Positions 35,355 through 44,554 are shown, counted from the first letter of the stretch. The stretch: 64,000 nucleotides of DNA from Sphingobacterium sp. PCS056 (GCF_023273895.1 NZ_CP096883.1:3658001-3722000), one strand, 5' to 3'. Program-made: numbers and translations. The notes: generated by a model not told the origin, from the letters alone.

Positions 35355-36386
35355 ATGACAGAACCCAATCAGTTACTTTTCTTTTTCAGTGCATTAGGTG
35401 CTTTCAATGGTCTACTACTTTCCCTCTATTTTGCGATCCATACGAAGAAAAAAGCTTTTGCCAACTATTTTTTAGCCTTGTTGTTGCTGGTTTTAAGCAT
35501 CAGAATTATTAAGTCAGTTTTTTTCTATTTTAATCCACAATTGTCCAATATTTTTATTCAAATTGGACTTTCCGCCTGTATTTTGATTGGCCCATTTCTG
35601 TTTTTGTATCTCCAATCTTTTTCCGACAACAAAAAGTCCAATTGGGCTATTCAGACCCTACCTTTCGTCATCGGGATCACAATTTTAGGAATGGGCTACC
35701 CTTATACCGAACACCGCCAGGTCTGGAGCAATTGGATCGTCCTGGGTATTTACCTGCAATGGCTGGTTTATATGATAGTATCTTTTAAATACCTCAGACC
35801 GATTTTAATAAAAATAAAGGCAAAAGAAAAATTAAAGGATCTCGATGTTTGGTTGCTCAGTATTTATGCAGGTGTTGCCATCATTTGGTTTGCTTACAAA
35901 TTTGGAACCTACGCCTCTTATATCGTGGGCTCCCTGTCGTTCTCTTTTGTCTTCTACTTAATTCTATTACTGGTCATCTTTAGAAATAGCCGGGAAACAA
36001 CTTTTTTTCAGGAAAAGGAAAAATACAAAAACAAAGACATTGATCCAGAAACATTGGATTTAATCCGCCAAAAACTTGCGCTGATGGTGGAGCAGGAATT
36101 GTTCCTTGACCCCAATTTTACCCTGGAGATCGCCGCAAAAGAATTGAAAGTAACCAAGCATTTATTGTCCCAATATATCAATGAAAAGTTGGGAAAATCG
36201 TTTTCCAGTCTCATCAAAGAACATCGCATTGAAAAAGCAAAACAATTATTAGAAACGCAAAGCAACTATACGATCGAAAGTTTAGGTTATGACAGTGGCT
36301 TTACTTCAAAGTCAACCTTCTTTACCGCATTTAAAAATATCACAGGTTTTACACCGGCAGAATATCAAAAATTGAATTCCAAATAA
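35355..36386 (+). CDS. Membrane-anchored AraC-type regulator
   Basis: 343 aa. The first 215 residues hold about seven membrane helices (FFFSALGAFNGLLLSLYFAI, LALLLLVLSIRII and others). The C-terminal 100 residues form an AraC HTH (FTLEIAAKELKVTKHLLSQY, YTIESLGYDSGFTSKSTFFT). Such 7TM-AraC proteins are common in Bacteroidota and probably sense membrane or extracellular signals. Likely regulates the two secreted genes just downstream. Confidence 0.9.
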   Translation: MTEPNQLLFFFSALGAFNGLLLSLYFAIHTKKKAFANYFLALLLLVLSIRIIKSVFFYFNPQLSNIFIQIGLSACILIGPFLFLYLQSFSDNKKSNWAIQTLPFVIGITILGMGYPYTEHRQVWSNWIVLGIYLQWLVYMIVSFKYLRPILIKIKAKEKLKDLDVWLLSIYAGVAIIWFAYKFGTYASYIVGSLSFSFVFYLILLLVIFRNSRETTFFQEKEKYKNKDIDPETLDLIRQKLALMVEQELFLDPNFTLEIAAKELKVTKHLLSQYINEKLGKSFSSLIKEHRIEKAKQLLETQSNYTIESLGYDSGFTSKSTFFTAFKNITGFTPAEYQKLNSK

Positions 36387-36494
36387 GTTCTATTTTATAG
36401 AATCAAACTTCCCATTTATAAACCAAAACCCCTATCAAAAGCCTTTATCAGATATTTGTACTCATTAATTTAACACATCTAAATCATTAAAAAA

Positions 36495-36959
36495 ATGAGA
36501 AAAGTACTTTTATTTATCGGGCTAAATTTGTTGCTTCTGCATGTAAATGCCCAAACTGATGAGGGCACAAACGACTGGCATCTGGTTCAGAAAACCCTCC
36601 ATCTCTACATAGATGGAATTGGCACGAGCGATTCCGTTAAAGTATCACAATCCTTTCATGATTCTTGGCAACTAAAATATCTTGAGGATGACAAAATAAA
36701 TATCATCAAGAAACCAAAATATATGGAACGATTCGATATAGCTCCGCACGCAAAATCCCCAAAATGGTCCGGGCGTATTGTTTTTATTGATATTACCCAT
36801 ACTGTTGCCGTCGCAAAAGTAGAGATCAGCACGGCAAAATTGCTGTTTACCGATTATTTTAATTTGATGAAGACGAACGAAGGTTGGTTTATTGTCGATA
36901 AAATTTCGACCAGAAGTCCGCACAGAACAGTAGAAATCCCGGCAAATCCATCCACATAA
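36495..36959 (+). CDS. Secreted lumazine-binding/NTF2-like protein
   Basis: 154 aa with signal peptide MRKVLLFIGLNLLLLHVNAQ and one NTF2-like domain of the putative lumazine-binding type: LYIDGIGTSDSVKVSQSFHD, GRIVFIDITHTVAVAKVEI, LLFTDYFNLMKTNEGWFIVD. The following gene carries the same kind of domain at its C-terminus. The ligand is unknown. Confidence 0.82.
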   Translation: MRKVLLFIGLNLLLLHVNAQTDEGTNDWHLVQKTLHLYIDGIGTSDSVKVSQSFHDSWQLKYLEDDKINIIKKPKYMERFDIAPHAKSPKWSGRIVFIDITHTVAVAKVEISTAKLLFTDYFNLMKTNEGWFIVDKISTRSPHRTVEIPANPST

Positions 36960-36971
36960 ACATCTTTATCG

Positions 36972-38105
36972 ATGAATAAACTATTCTTAGTGCTCCTTGC
37001 TTTTATAGCTTGGAGCACAAGCATTTATGCGCAAAACAAAATCTTGTTTGTTACTTCCAATCAGGATTTTTATGGAAGCACCACAATCAGTGCGTCCAAC
37101 CATTTCGGGGAAATTATTGAACCTTATGAAGTCTTTATACAAGCTGGTTACCAAGTTGATTTCATCAGTCCCAAAGGTGGTGCAATCCCGATTGGTTACC
37201 TCAATACTTCCGATAGTCTGCAAAAGAAATATCTCTATGACGCCTGGTTTATGGATAAATTAGAGCATACCTGGAAACCAACCGAAATAATAGCCGAAAA
37301 TTATGTCGCCATTTTTTACAGTGGCGGTGGCGCTGCCATGTTTGGAGTTGCGGAAGATACGACTATTCAAAAAATAGCCAGAAATATTTACCATAAAAAT
37401 GGTGTAATTTCCACCATCTGTCACGGAACAGCTGGTATTGCCTATTTAAAAGACGAAAATGGAAAATCTTTATATGCAGGAAAAAGAATCACCGGTTACC
37501 CAGACAAATTTGAAAACACCGAGATGGATTACTACAAATCATTTCCGTTTTCCATGGACCAGGCCATTCAAAAAAATGAAGGCAATTTTATTTACTCTGA
37601 AAAAGCTGGCGATGGTTTTCATCTAGTCGACGGTAGATTTGTAACAGGTCAAGATCCAAGTTCCGCGACCCAAGTGGCAGGTGAAGTGGTGAAAATGTTA
37701 AAGCATCATTTTAAAAATCCCAATGGAAGTGTTAAAACCGATTCAGAGCAAGTGACTGAAACACTGCTTCACTACATAGAAGGGACGGCAAATGGACAAC
37801 CAGAAAGACTTCGAAAAGCCTTTCATACCAGTTTCAATTTGTATACCGTAGCAACAGATTCCTTGTGGATACGCTCAGGTGAACAGTATATCTCGAATGT
37901 ACAGGTAGGTGAAAAAACAAACAGAATCGGGAAAATCATCTCCATTGACATAGCGAAAGATGCCGCCATTGCAAAGGCGGAGATTCTAATTCCAAATGTG
38001 CGTATGTTCACCGATTATTTTTTACTCCTCAAGTATGGCGGTGCGTGGAAAATAGTGCATAAAAGTTATTCGTGGAGAGATTTGATCCCTATGGAAGGCA
38101 AATAA
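36972..38105 (+). CDS. Secreted DJ-1/PfpI protein fused to an NTF2-like domain
   Basis: 377 aa with signal peptide ending SIYAQ. Residues about 22-240 are DJ-1/PfpI class: KGGAIPIGYL, IFYSGGGAAMFGV, and the nucleophile C150 in STICHGTAGIA; members are Hsp31-like deglycases, glyoxalases or amidases. Residues about 255-377 repeat the lumazine-binding fold of the preceding gene (YIEGTANGQPERLRKAFHTS, MFTDYFLLLKYGGAWKIVHK). The gap to the upstream gene is 12 bases, so they are one operon. Confidence 0.87.
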   Translation: MNKLFLVLLAFIAWSTSIYAQNKILFVTSNQDFYGSTTISASNHFGEIIEPYEVFIQAGYQVDFISPKGGAIPIGYLNTSDSLQKKYLYDAWFMDKLEHTWKPTEIIAENYVAIFYSGGGAAMFGVAEDTTIQKIARNIYHKNGVISTICHGTAGIAYLKDENGKSLYAGKRITGYPDKFENTEMDYYKSFPFSMDQAIQKNEGNFIYSEKAGDGFHLVDGRFVTGQDPSSATQVAGEVVKMLKHHFKNPNGSVKTDSEQVTETLLHYIEGTANGQPERLRKAFHTSFNLYTVATDSLWIRSGEQYISNVQVGEKTNRIGKIISIDIAKDAAIAKAEILIPNVRMFTDYFLLLKYGGAWKIVHKSYSWRDLIPMEGK

Positions 38106-38230
38106 GCAATCAAACCTATTCTTTGGAAACATAAATCAATACCTCTCATGTGGTTACTGTAATAAGTGCCAATATTTGGATTTGCGTCTGGGCAGCTGAT
38201 CGAAAACAAAAGCTGCAGATATGGATCATG

Positions 38231-38259
38231 TTCAATTGAAAAATCGTTTTTCAATTGAA
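38231..38259. terminator. AT-rich hairpin, 13-bp stem
   Basis: TTCAATTGAAAAA and its exact complement flank a TCG loop, followed by CTTTT. It lies about 125 bases after the DJ-1 gene and 160 before the end of the GNAT gene, so it may serve either. Confidence 0.5.
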
Positions 38260-38419
38260 CTTTTCGCTCTGTCTGGCGCAAATCCTTATTGATCATTGTT
38301 TTGCTATGACGTTTTTATTTCGTGGTATCTATCTGACCGAACTGCTCCGTAGATAACAGTTTGATGATTCATTTCTTTACGATCAGGCATACCCTATTCC
38401 CCATGAGCTAAAGCTTAGA

Positions 38420-38860
38420 TCAAGGCAATGGTTTCCATTTTTCGAAGGTCATTTCAAACTTGATCTCCCCTTTACCGTGTAGGCCAATCTCTTTCCATCC
38501 CGCTCTTCTGTAAAATGCTTCTGCCCTTGTACCTGGTGCAGTCCCCAACCAGACCGATTGTTGCGTTTGATTAAAATACCAATCGAGCATGATATCATGC
38601 AATTGTTTCCCGATACCACGTTTATCAAAGTCTGGATGTACAAATAAAGCCCATACATTATGGTCTACCAGATCAACAATAGAAAAACCAACAATCTGGT
38701 GTTCCATTTCACAGATCCAGCCCTTTCCTCTTTGGCTTATAAAATCTGCACAGTCCTGATCGGTGACCAGATCCGGATTGGACAGGGTGTTTTCCTTCAC
38801 CGCATTTCTTACGATTTGAATTTGTGGGATATCGCCCACTCTAGCTTCTCTTAACATCAT
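38420..38860 (-). CDS. GNAT family N-acetyltransferase
   Basis: 146 aa from ATG 38860 (MMLREARVGDIPQIQIV). Acetyl-CoA loop FVHPDFDKRGIGKQLHDIML is the conserved V..x..R-x-x-G-x-G/A motif; the C-terminus AEAFYRRAGWKEIG is typical. A longer open frame up to 38941 is rejected because a clear promoter at 38914-38941 lies inside it. The substrate is unknown. Confidence 0.88.
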   Translation of the reverse strand: MMLREARVGDIPQIQIVRNAVKENTLSNPDLVTDQDCADFISQRGKGWICEMEHQIVGFSIVDLVDHNVWALFVHPDFDKRGIGKQLHDIMLDWYFNQTQQSVWLGTAPGTRAEAFYRRAGWKEIGLHGKGEIKFEMTFEKWKPLP

Positions 38861-38913
38861 GGTAGTAACTCGGTAATATGGGGAATGGATAATTTTTGAA
38901 TAACTGGCTATCA

Positions 38914-38941
38914 CAAATTTACGAACAAAATTAAATAGCAA
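38914..38941 (-). promoter_or_regulatory. Promoter of the GNAT gene
   Basis: TTG (38939-38941) and TAAATTTG (38914-38921) on the minus strand with a 17-base gap. It decides the shorter start of the acetyltransferase. Confidence 0.6.
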
Positions 38942-39039
38942 CGAATTAAAATTATAGTTCGCTTAGATTAAAACTCCAGATCGACGCCTAATATTGAAAC
39001 TAATATGCTACATTTAAAATAAAGAACACGTAGTCGCAG

Positions 39040-39810
39040 ATGGAAAAAGATCTCAACATACAATTCTATGATGAATTAGCAGACGATTATCATTTAATTT
39101 TTGATAACTGGAACGAGGCCATGAGCAAACAGGCGTCAACGCTCCAACAGATCATCAAGACGTATGCCGCAGCAGACGCGTCAACTATCCTGGACTGCGC
39201 CTGCGGTATTGGCACACAAGCAATAGGACTTGCTGCTCTTGGCTATCAAGTATGGGGCACAGATCTGAGCCCAAAAGCCATTGATCGAGCAAAATTAGAA
39301 TCAGATCAAAGAGGACTGCCCATACCTTATGCTGTAGCAGATTTTAGATCATTGGAGCAACAGGTAACAGGTGTATTTGATGTTGTCATAGCTTGCGACA
39401 ATGCCCTGCCCCATTTATTAGATGAACACGATATGCTGTTAGCGGCTAAAAGCATATTAACAAAAATGAAATCAGGCAGTCTTTTTATAGGCAGTATACG
39501 AGATTACTATAAAATACTCGAAAATAAACCAGTAAGCACACCGCCTACCGTAAAAAACGAAGAAGGAAAAAGAACCATTTCATTTCAGGTATGGGACTGG
39601 ATAAAACAAGATGTTTATATCGTCAACCATTTTACATTAAAAGGCAAAGACGATCAATTTGAAACGAATCTCCGCAAAACCAAGTATCGGGCATATCGGA
39701 GAACTGATTTAACGAACATCTTTGACATCGCAGGCTTTGTACAAATAAGCTGGCTAATGCCTCAACAGTCTGGTTATTATCAGCCTATATTCATCGGCAA
39801 AAAGCCTTAG
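39040..39810 (+). CDS. Class I SAM-dependent methyltransferase
   Basis: 256 aa. SAM-binding motif I ILDCACGIGTQAIGLAALGY, motif II VWGTDLSPKAIDRAK, and ACDNALPHLLDE at motif IV. The order and the DDYHLIFDNWNEAMSKQAST start resemble glycine/sarcosine N-methyltransferase-like proteins. The substrate is not determined. It is a single gene divergent from the GNAT gene. Confidence 0.87.
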   Translation: MEKDLNIQFYDELADDYHLIFDNWNEAMSKQASTLQQIIKTYAAADASTILDCACGIGTQAIGLAALGYQVWGTDLSPKAIDRAKLESDQRGLPIPYAVADFRSLEQQVTGVFDVVIACDNALPHLLDEHDMLLAAKSILTKMKSGSLFIGSIRDYYKILENKPVSTPPTVKNEEGKRTISFQVWDWIKQDVYIVNHFTLKGKDDQFETNLRKTKYRAYRRTDLTNIFDIAGFVQISWLMPQQSGYYQPIFIGKKP

Positions 39811-40177
39811 TTTGCAAGGATTGACCATCAACAACAGCATAAATACATAGGTTAAATAGCGTTGATGATATTTTTTCAGTCCAGATATTTTTTCCTTAAG
39901 CTCCAGAGCTGATCTATTTTTTCATTCAAGATACCGGCATTTTAATAGCAAAGAAGTCTTCGGATAAAACTTTTACGGAAAACCTTTGTCTTTTTTAAAA
40001 TAACAAACAGTTTTCTTCGTTTATCATGATATGATGTATAAACATCAGATTGTACGTCTGGACGGCTAACAGTTTGGTGTTTTGCATACGGTCTGGCCAT
40101 CGATAAGATAGAAAAAGAAGCTACTTTTTTTACTTCTTATAGCTGTGTATCGAGAATTAACTTGTAATTTTATATCT
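39811..40177. other. 367-bp intergenic stretch
   Basis: No gene recognised. A TAATTTTA sequence (near 40165) about 10 bases before the OmpA start is a weak -7 candidate. Confidence 0.4.
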
Positions 40178-41041
40178 ATGAAACATCCATTATTTATTTA
40201 CGCTGTCCTAGCGTTAGCCACTTTAGGATCAAGTTGTACGAGTAATAAAAAATTTGCTGCACTACAAGCAAGTTACACGCAACTACAACAAAGTAATCAA
40301 GAACTCAATAGTCGCTTACAGACAACTGAGAGTGATTTAAATGGCTCTAAAATCAGAATTAAGAGTCTGGATGAACAAATTGCTTCTGAAAAAGCAAATG
40401 TTGCCGCTTTACAAACGGCCTTGAACAACTGTCTCAATTCCAGCAATCAAGGAAATGTGAATATTTCAAAGCTTGTGGATGAAATCAATTCGTCCAACAA
40501 ATACATTCAACAGCTTGTCAATAGTAAAAACAAAAGTGATTCACTCAATTTAGTTTTGACCAACAACCTGACCCGTTCTCTAAGCAGAGAAGAAATCAGA
40601 GATGTGGATATTCAAGTATTAAAAGGAGTTGTCTATATATCACTTGCTGATAATATGCTCTATAAATCTGGAAGCTATGAGATCTCAGACAAAGCAGGTG
40701 AAACATTAGCCAAGATTGCTAAGATTATCACCGATTATAACAGTTACGATGTACTCATAGAAGGTAACACGGATAATGTGCCGATCAGCATGCCTAATAT
40801 CCGCAATAACTGGGATTTAAGTACGTTAAGAGCTTCTTCAGTGGTGATGGCATTGCAAAACACCTATGGAGTAGATCCAAAACGTTTAACCGCAGCAGGA
40901 CGTGGCGAATATAATACAGTCGCTCCAAATGATAATGAAGCTGGAAAAGCAAAAAATAGAAGGACTCAAATCATCATTACGCCTAAGTTAGATCAGTTTA
41001 TGGAGCTTATTGGTAAAGCACCAGAAACAAGTCTGGACTAA
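40178..41041 (+). CDS. OmpA-family lipoprotein with coiled coil
   Basis: 287 aa from ATG 40178; an earlier in-frame ATG lacks a signal peptide. Lipobox LATLGSSC directs lipidation. Residues about 30-110 form a coiled coil (YTQLQQSNQELNSRLQTTES). The C-terminal 120 residues are an OmpA peptidoglycan-binding domain with VLIEGNTDNVPI and LSTLRASSVVMAL. Likely tethers the outer membrane to peptidoglycan. Confidence 0.92.
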   Translation: MKHPLFIYAVLALATLGSSCTSNKKFAALQASYTQLQQSNQELNSRLQTTESDLNGSKIRIKSLDEQIASEKANVAALQTALNNCLNSSNQGNVNISKLVDEINSSNKYIQQLVNSKNKSDSLNLVLTNNLTRSLSREEIRDVDIQVLKGVVYISLADNMLYKSGSYEISDKAGETLAKIAKIITDYNSYDVLIEGNTDNVPISMPNIRNNWDLSTLRASSVVMALQNTYGVDPKRLTAAGRGEYNTVAPNDNEAGKAKNRRTQIIITPKLDQFMELIGKAPETSLD

Positions 41042-41138
41042 ATAAGAGATGGCAGACAGTACTTCATAGTTGTTATGGAACTGCACTCTATCCACCCGTT
41101 CTGGAATTGATGTACTCCTAGCAGCAGGATTTCAAAAG

Positions 41139-41168
41139 AAAAAGCTAATCGAAGGATTAGCTTTTTCT
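41139..41168 (+). terminator. Terminator after the OmpA lipoprotein gene
   Basis: AAAAAGCTAATC-GAAG-GATTAGCTTTTT, 12-bp perfect stem with the T-run in the 3' arm (41139-41166). Confidence 0.88.
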
Positions 41169-41315
41169 TGTTTACAGGCATTTACTGTTTCCTACATCAA
41201 ATGTCTGTTGATCGAGCAGCGATTTAGAAAAATTCCCGTAAAAAACAGCGCCATCATTTTATAACTTGGCATACGATGCATAACTTGCAACTGACTTTAA
41301 ATTTTAGCCTCTTAA

Positions 41316-41885
41316 ATGAATGATATAAAAGATAGATTGAGGACGCATATTGAAAAAATAATCAGCCTTACTGATGATGAGTTTTCGTGGATATATGAAC
41401 ATTTCACCTTTCAAGAATTCAAGAAAAATGAGCTGATCTTTGAAGAAGGTCAACCCGTTAAGCATGTCTATTTCGTACTATCAGGATTAGTCGTGCTGAG
41501 CTACAGCGATCGGGATGCCAAGCAACATCTTATTTCTTTTGCCATGGAGGACTGGTGGGAAACAGATTTCGTTGCCTTTTATTCCAAGAGCAGATCAACA
41601 TTCGCGTTAAAATGTATTGAAAACACCAAAATGCTGTGCCTCACCTTAGATCATTTTGAGAAGCTATGTGCTACCATTCAAAAAATGGAACATTTTTTTC
41701 TTAAAAAATCTATTGCGGGTCATATAGGTTCGCAACAACGTATTTTATCCTTCCTGACTTCTAGTGCGAAGCAAAGATATGAGCACATGATCACCAACCA
41801 TCCCGCACTGGTTCAACGTATCCCAAAATCCATGTTGGCATCCTATCTAGGTGTATCCAGAGAAACATTAAGCCGTATTTTATAA
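41316..41885 (+). CDS. Crp/Fnr family transcriptional regulator
   Basis: 189 aa. Cyclic-nucleotide-binding fold (KNELIFEEGQPVKHVYFVLS, GLVVLSYSD) and winged helix at the end (IPKSMLASYLGVSRETLSRI). The typical Bacteroidota size and the QHLISFAMEDWWETDF motif are present. It is 83 bases upstream of a RidA gene on the same strand and probably regulates it. The effector is unknown. Confidence 0.9.
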   Translation: MNDIKDRLRTHIEKIISLTDDEFSWIYEHFTFQEFKKNELIFEEGQPVKHVYFVLSGLVVLSYSDRDAKQHLISFAMEDWWETDFVAFYSKSRSTFALKCIENTKMLCLTLDHFEKLCATIQKMEHFFLKKSIAGHIGSQQRILSFLTSSAKQRYEHMITNHPALVQRIPKSMLASYLGVSRETLSRIL

Positions 41886-41968
41886 TGCTTTTGAAAAAGT
41901 GATATTTGTCACACCGTCTTCTACATGTACATCATGATCTTTGTACCATACTTTAATAAAACAATAAA

Positions 41969-42358
41969 ATGGAAAAAAAGATCATTAACCCTTGGACTTG
42001 GCAAGATGCCCGAAGTTATGTACAGGCTGTTGAAGTGAAGCATGTTGAAAGTACACTGTATGTATCAGGACAGACCGCAATTGACGAAAATGGAATCTCC
42101 AGTGCTGAAAATATGCGCACCCAATTGGAAATGACCTTAAAAAATCTTGAAAAAGTAATACAGCAGGCTGACTTCGATCTCTCGAATATCGTTAGGTTGA
42201 ATATTTATACCACAGATTCTGAAGCATTATTTAAAAATTTTGATGTTTTCCAAGCATGGATCAGTCAGCACAAAATTCAGCAGACCAGTACCGTACTGGA
42301 AGTACCAAAACTGTTTGAAACCCTTCAAGTTGAGATGGAAGCTACAGTCGTTAAATAA
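41969..42358 (+). CDS. RidA family protein (reactive enamine/imine deaminase)
   Basis: 129 aa, the normal length. Family features: LYVSGQTAIDENG, QLEMTLKNLEKVIQQADFDL, IVRLNIYTTD and the C-terminal LFETLQVEMEATVV. The arginine that binds the carboxylate in classical RidA (near residue 105) is not seen in the usual place, so it may belong to a non-RidA subfamily. Preceded by a Crp-type regulator. Confidence 0.87.
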   Translation: MEKKIINPWTWQDARSYVQAVEVKHVESTLYVSGQTAIDENGISSAENMRTQLEMTLKNLEKVIQQADFDLSNIVRLNIYTTDSEALFKNFDVFQAWISQHKIQQTSTVLEVPKLFETLQVEMEATVVK

Positions 42359-42537
42359 TTTATCACTAAAGATCTACATCGCACACCAGTAGCAGATGAC
42401 GATGTGTACAAAGCAAAAAAACATTTTATTCCAAATTTTCCAGAAACAGATGGAAAAACCGAATACCGGGCTTAACCAAACTAATACGTCTATGGAATTG
42501 TTATATCAAGACGAACTTTAGTATTGAACGATAAATT
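42359..42537 (+). other. Open in-frame stretch after the RidA stop
   Basis: The frame of RidA stays open for 38 codons after its TAA, reading FITKDLHRTPVADDDVYKAK and ending KTEYRA before a stop at 42473-42475. It looks coding-like but has no start. It may be a relic of an unknown gene. Confidence 0.35.
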
Positions 42538-43281
42538 ATGCTCACAACGGATAAAGAAAAAAAAGAATCGGGAGATTTTTATAAGGATGCCATACTGCTG
42601 TTGCAAGAATGCGATTGTCAATTTATGTTGGGCGGAGCATTTGCCATGTTCCACTATACAGGCATCTTTCGGGACACCAAAGATTTGGATATCTTCTGCA
42701 AGAGCAGTGAATACCCTAAAATACTGAAGCACTTTGCTGAAAAAGGCTATCAGACAGAGTTAACGGATGTGAGGTGGCTTGCAAAAGTATTTCATGGAGA
42801 TTATTTTATCGATATTATATTCGATACGGTCAACAATATCTGCACCGTGGATGACAGTTGGTATGAACGTGCTCCCAGTGGTCATTTTGCTGACCTACCC
42901 GTCCAGTTTATTCCTGTAGAAGAACTCATTTGGTGCAAAATTTATGTACAAAACAGAGAGCGCCACGACAGTGCAGACATCAACCATATTTTGCTTAAAT
43001 ATGGAAAAAGTGTGGATTGGGAATTTTTTTTAAAACGCTTAGATCCCCATTGGCATCTGCTGCTGGCGCAGTTACTTATTTTTCAATTTGTGTATCCTGC
43101 CGACTATCGGGAGATCATCCCGCAATGGTTGTTCGACGAATTGATGAAAAGAGCTGCAGAGCAATATGACCTCCCATCTCCTGTAGAAAAAGTATGCAGA
43201 GGACCGCTCATCGACCAGACCCAATATGAAGTCGATGTCAAAGAATGGAATTATAAATCATATACCATAACGACTATATAA
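42538..43281 (+). CDS. Nucleotidyltransferase-fold protein
   Basis: 247 aa. MLGGAFAMFHYTGIFRDTKDLDIF matches the G-G-x-A...R-x-T-x-DLD(I/L) signature of minimal nucleotidyltransferases (as in AbiEii/MNT-like and DUF6036 proteins), and FIDIIFD supplies a third acidic residue. No partner antitoxin is present; a metallophosphoesterase gene begins 4 bases after the stop. Function unknown; nucleotidylation of a protein or tRNA is possible. Confidence 0.8.
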   Translation: MLTTDKEKKESGDFYKDAILLLQECDCQFMLGGAFAMFHYTGIFRDTKDLDIFCKSSEYPKILKHFAEKGYQTELTDVRWLAKVFHGDYFIDIIFDTVNNICTVDDSWYERAPSGHFADLPVQFIPVEELIWCKIYVQNRERHDSADINHILLKYGKSVDWEFFLKRLDPHWHLLLAQLLIFQFVYPADYREIIPQWLFDELMKRAAEQYDLPSPVEKVCRGPLIDQTQYEVDVKEWNYKSYTITTI

Positions 43282-43284
43282 TTG

Positions 43285-44022
43285 ATGGAAGAAAGAAAAA
43301 AAACAAAAATTGCCGCCATGGCGGATATCCATATTCGGATTTCAGACAAAGGCAAGTTGCGCGATATCTTTGAAGAATTAAATGAAACCGCCGATGTACT
43401 GGCGATATGCGGTGATCTGACCGATACGGGTGATGAAGAAGAAGCTGTTGTACTCGGTGAAGAGTTAAAGGCACTTCGCATCCCGGTGGTTGGTGTATTG
43501 GGCAATCATGATTACGAAAAAGGTCGACAAAAGATCATTAAGCAGATATTGACCGATCATCATATGACGATCTTAGATGGCGAATCCATTGTGTTAGCAG
43601 ATGTTGCTTTTGCAGGAGTAAAAGGATTTGGAGGAGGATTTGATCAATATATGCTGTCTATTTTCGGGGAAGATATGATGAAAGAGTTTGATCATGAAGC
43701 TGTCAATGAATCTTTGCAGCTTGACCGTGCACTGACCCGCCTGGAACAGGATTACCCCCATTTACCCAAAGCGGTATTGCTGCATTATGCACCGATCAAA
43801 GATACCGTAGTCGGTGAACCCGAGCAATTGTTTCCTTTTCTAGGTTCCTCACATCTGGCAGAACCCTTGACCAGAAGGCAGGTGTCTATTGCCTTTCATG
43901 GACATGCACATGGCGGTACGCTCAGCGGTCACACGACAAGTGAGATTCCGGTATACAATGTCGCTCTTCCAGTATTAAAACGAGAGCGAGATGGGCAGTC
44001 CTATCTGCTCGTCGAGGTATAA
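43285..44022 (+). CDS. Calcineurin-like metallophosphoesterase
   Basis: 245 aa from ATG 43285 (TTG 43282 rejected). The full metal motif set is present: MADIHI, ICGDLTDTG, VLGNHDYE, and C-terminal HGHAHGG. Residue DxH...GDxxD...GNHD...H...GHxH confirms a dinuclear phosphoesterase, cytoplasmic. It is coupled to the nucleotidyltransferase gene, so it may reverse or complement that reaction. A 9-bp hairpin follows. Confidence 0.9.
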   Translation: MEERKKTKIAAMADIHIRISDKGKLRDIFEELNETADVLAICGDLTDTGDEEEAVVLGEELKALRIPVVGVLGNHDYEKGRQKIIKQILTDHHMTILDGESIVLADVAFAGVKGFGGGFDQYMLSIFGEDMMKEFDHEAVNESLQLDRALTRLEQDYPHLPKAVLLHYAPIKDTVVGEPEQLFPFLGSSHLAEPLTRRQVSIAFHGHAHGGTLSGHTTSEIPVYNVALPVLKRERDGQSYLLVEV

Positions 44023-44048
44023 TATATTCCTGATCAAAACAGGTACTA

Positions 44049-44071
44049 GGCCAGCACATATCGTGCTGGCC
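44049..44071 (+). terminator. Hairpin after the phosphoesterase gene
   Basis: GGCCAGCAC-ATATC-GTGCTGGCC, 9-bp GC-rich perfect stem 27 bases after the stop. No T-run follows; it may still end transcription or protect the mRNA end. Confidence 0.55.
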
Positions 44072-44143
44072 AATTCATCTGGAGTTTGTGGCTATTTTTA
44101 AAATAAATTTTCAGTAAAAATACATCAAAGATTAGAAACAGTT

Positions 44144-44178
44144 AAAACGGTTGTAAATAAAGGCTTCACAGCCGTTTT
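44144..44178 (+). terminator. Terminator-like hairpin
   Basis: AAAACGGTTGT (44144-44154) pairs with ACAGCCGTTTT (44168-44178) with one T-G pair. TTTT closes the arm and ATGATTTTTT follows. It lies at the left edge of the probable acquired block. Confidence 0.55.
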
Positions 44179-44243
44179 ATGATTTTTTGGTAATGAGGTA
44201 AAAAGCAGTAAAAAGCGAGGTTTGGCAAAAATACGGTTACTAA

Positions 44244-44381
44244 AACTTTATCCCACAGGATTATTCGAAAAATTCTGATTTAGGATTGCTTAGCCTATTA
44301 CCCGATGCACAAGGACAAGATTACGACGAAGAACAATTTGCAAAACGGATGAAGAAAAAGAAGAAAGGGAGAAAATTGTAA
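44244..44381 (+). pseudogene. Relic resembling the C-terminus of a mobilization relaxase
   Basis: The frame reads DLGLLSLLPDAQGQDYDEEQ then FAKRMKKKKKGRKL-stop, opening after a stop at 44241-44243 with no start. An acidic turn followed by a poly-basic end is familiar from Bacteroidota MobB/relaxase proteins of conjugative elements. The family call is from memory of that tail and is tentative; that it is a coding relic is more secure. Confidence 0.4.
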
Positions 44382-44554
44382 ATCAACTATTCTTCCTTAC
44401 ACATATATTTCATTTTATATTCAGTCGTAGGATGTAATAATCCGAATAAAGCTTGTCAAAATAGAACTCCAATAAATTAGGAAATTTATTCTTAGATAAA
44501 AAAACTGGGCAATCCTATTATTCTACATCCTGTTGAAAGTATATCATTGCTTCT

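Noticed and set aside
38066..38296. Minus-strand 76-aa open frame overlapping the DJ-1 gene end
   Set aside because: It overlaps a hairpin and the end of a certain gene and matches no family.
42538..43281. AbiE-type abortive infection system
   Set aside because: No AbiEi-like antitoxin precedes the gene; the partner is a phosphoesterase, so a defence role is not supported.
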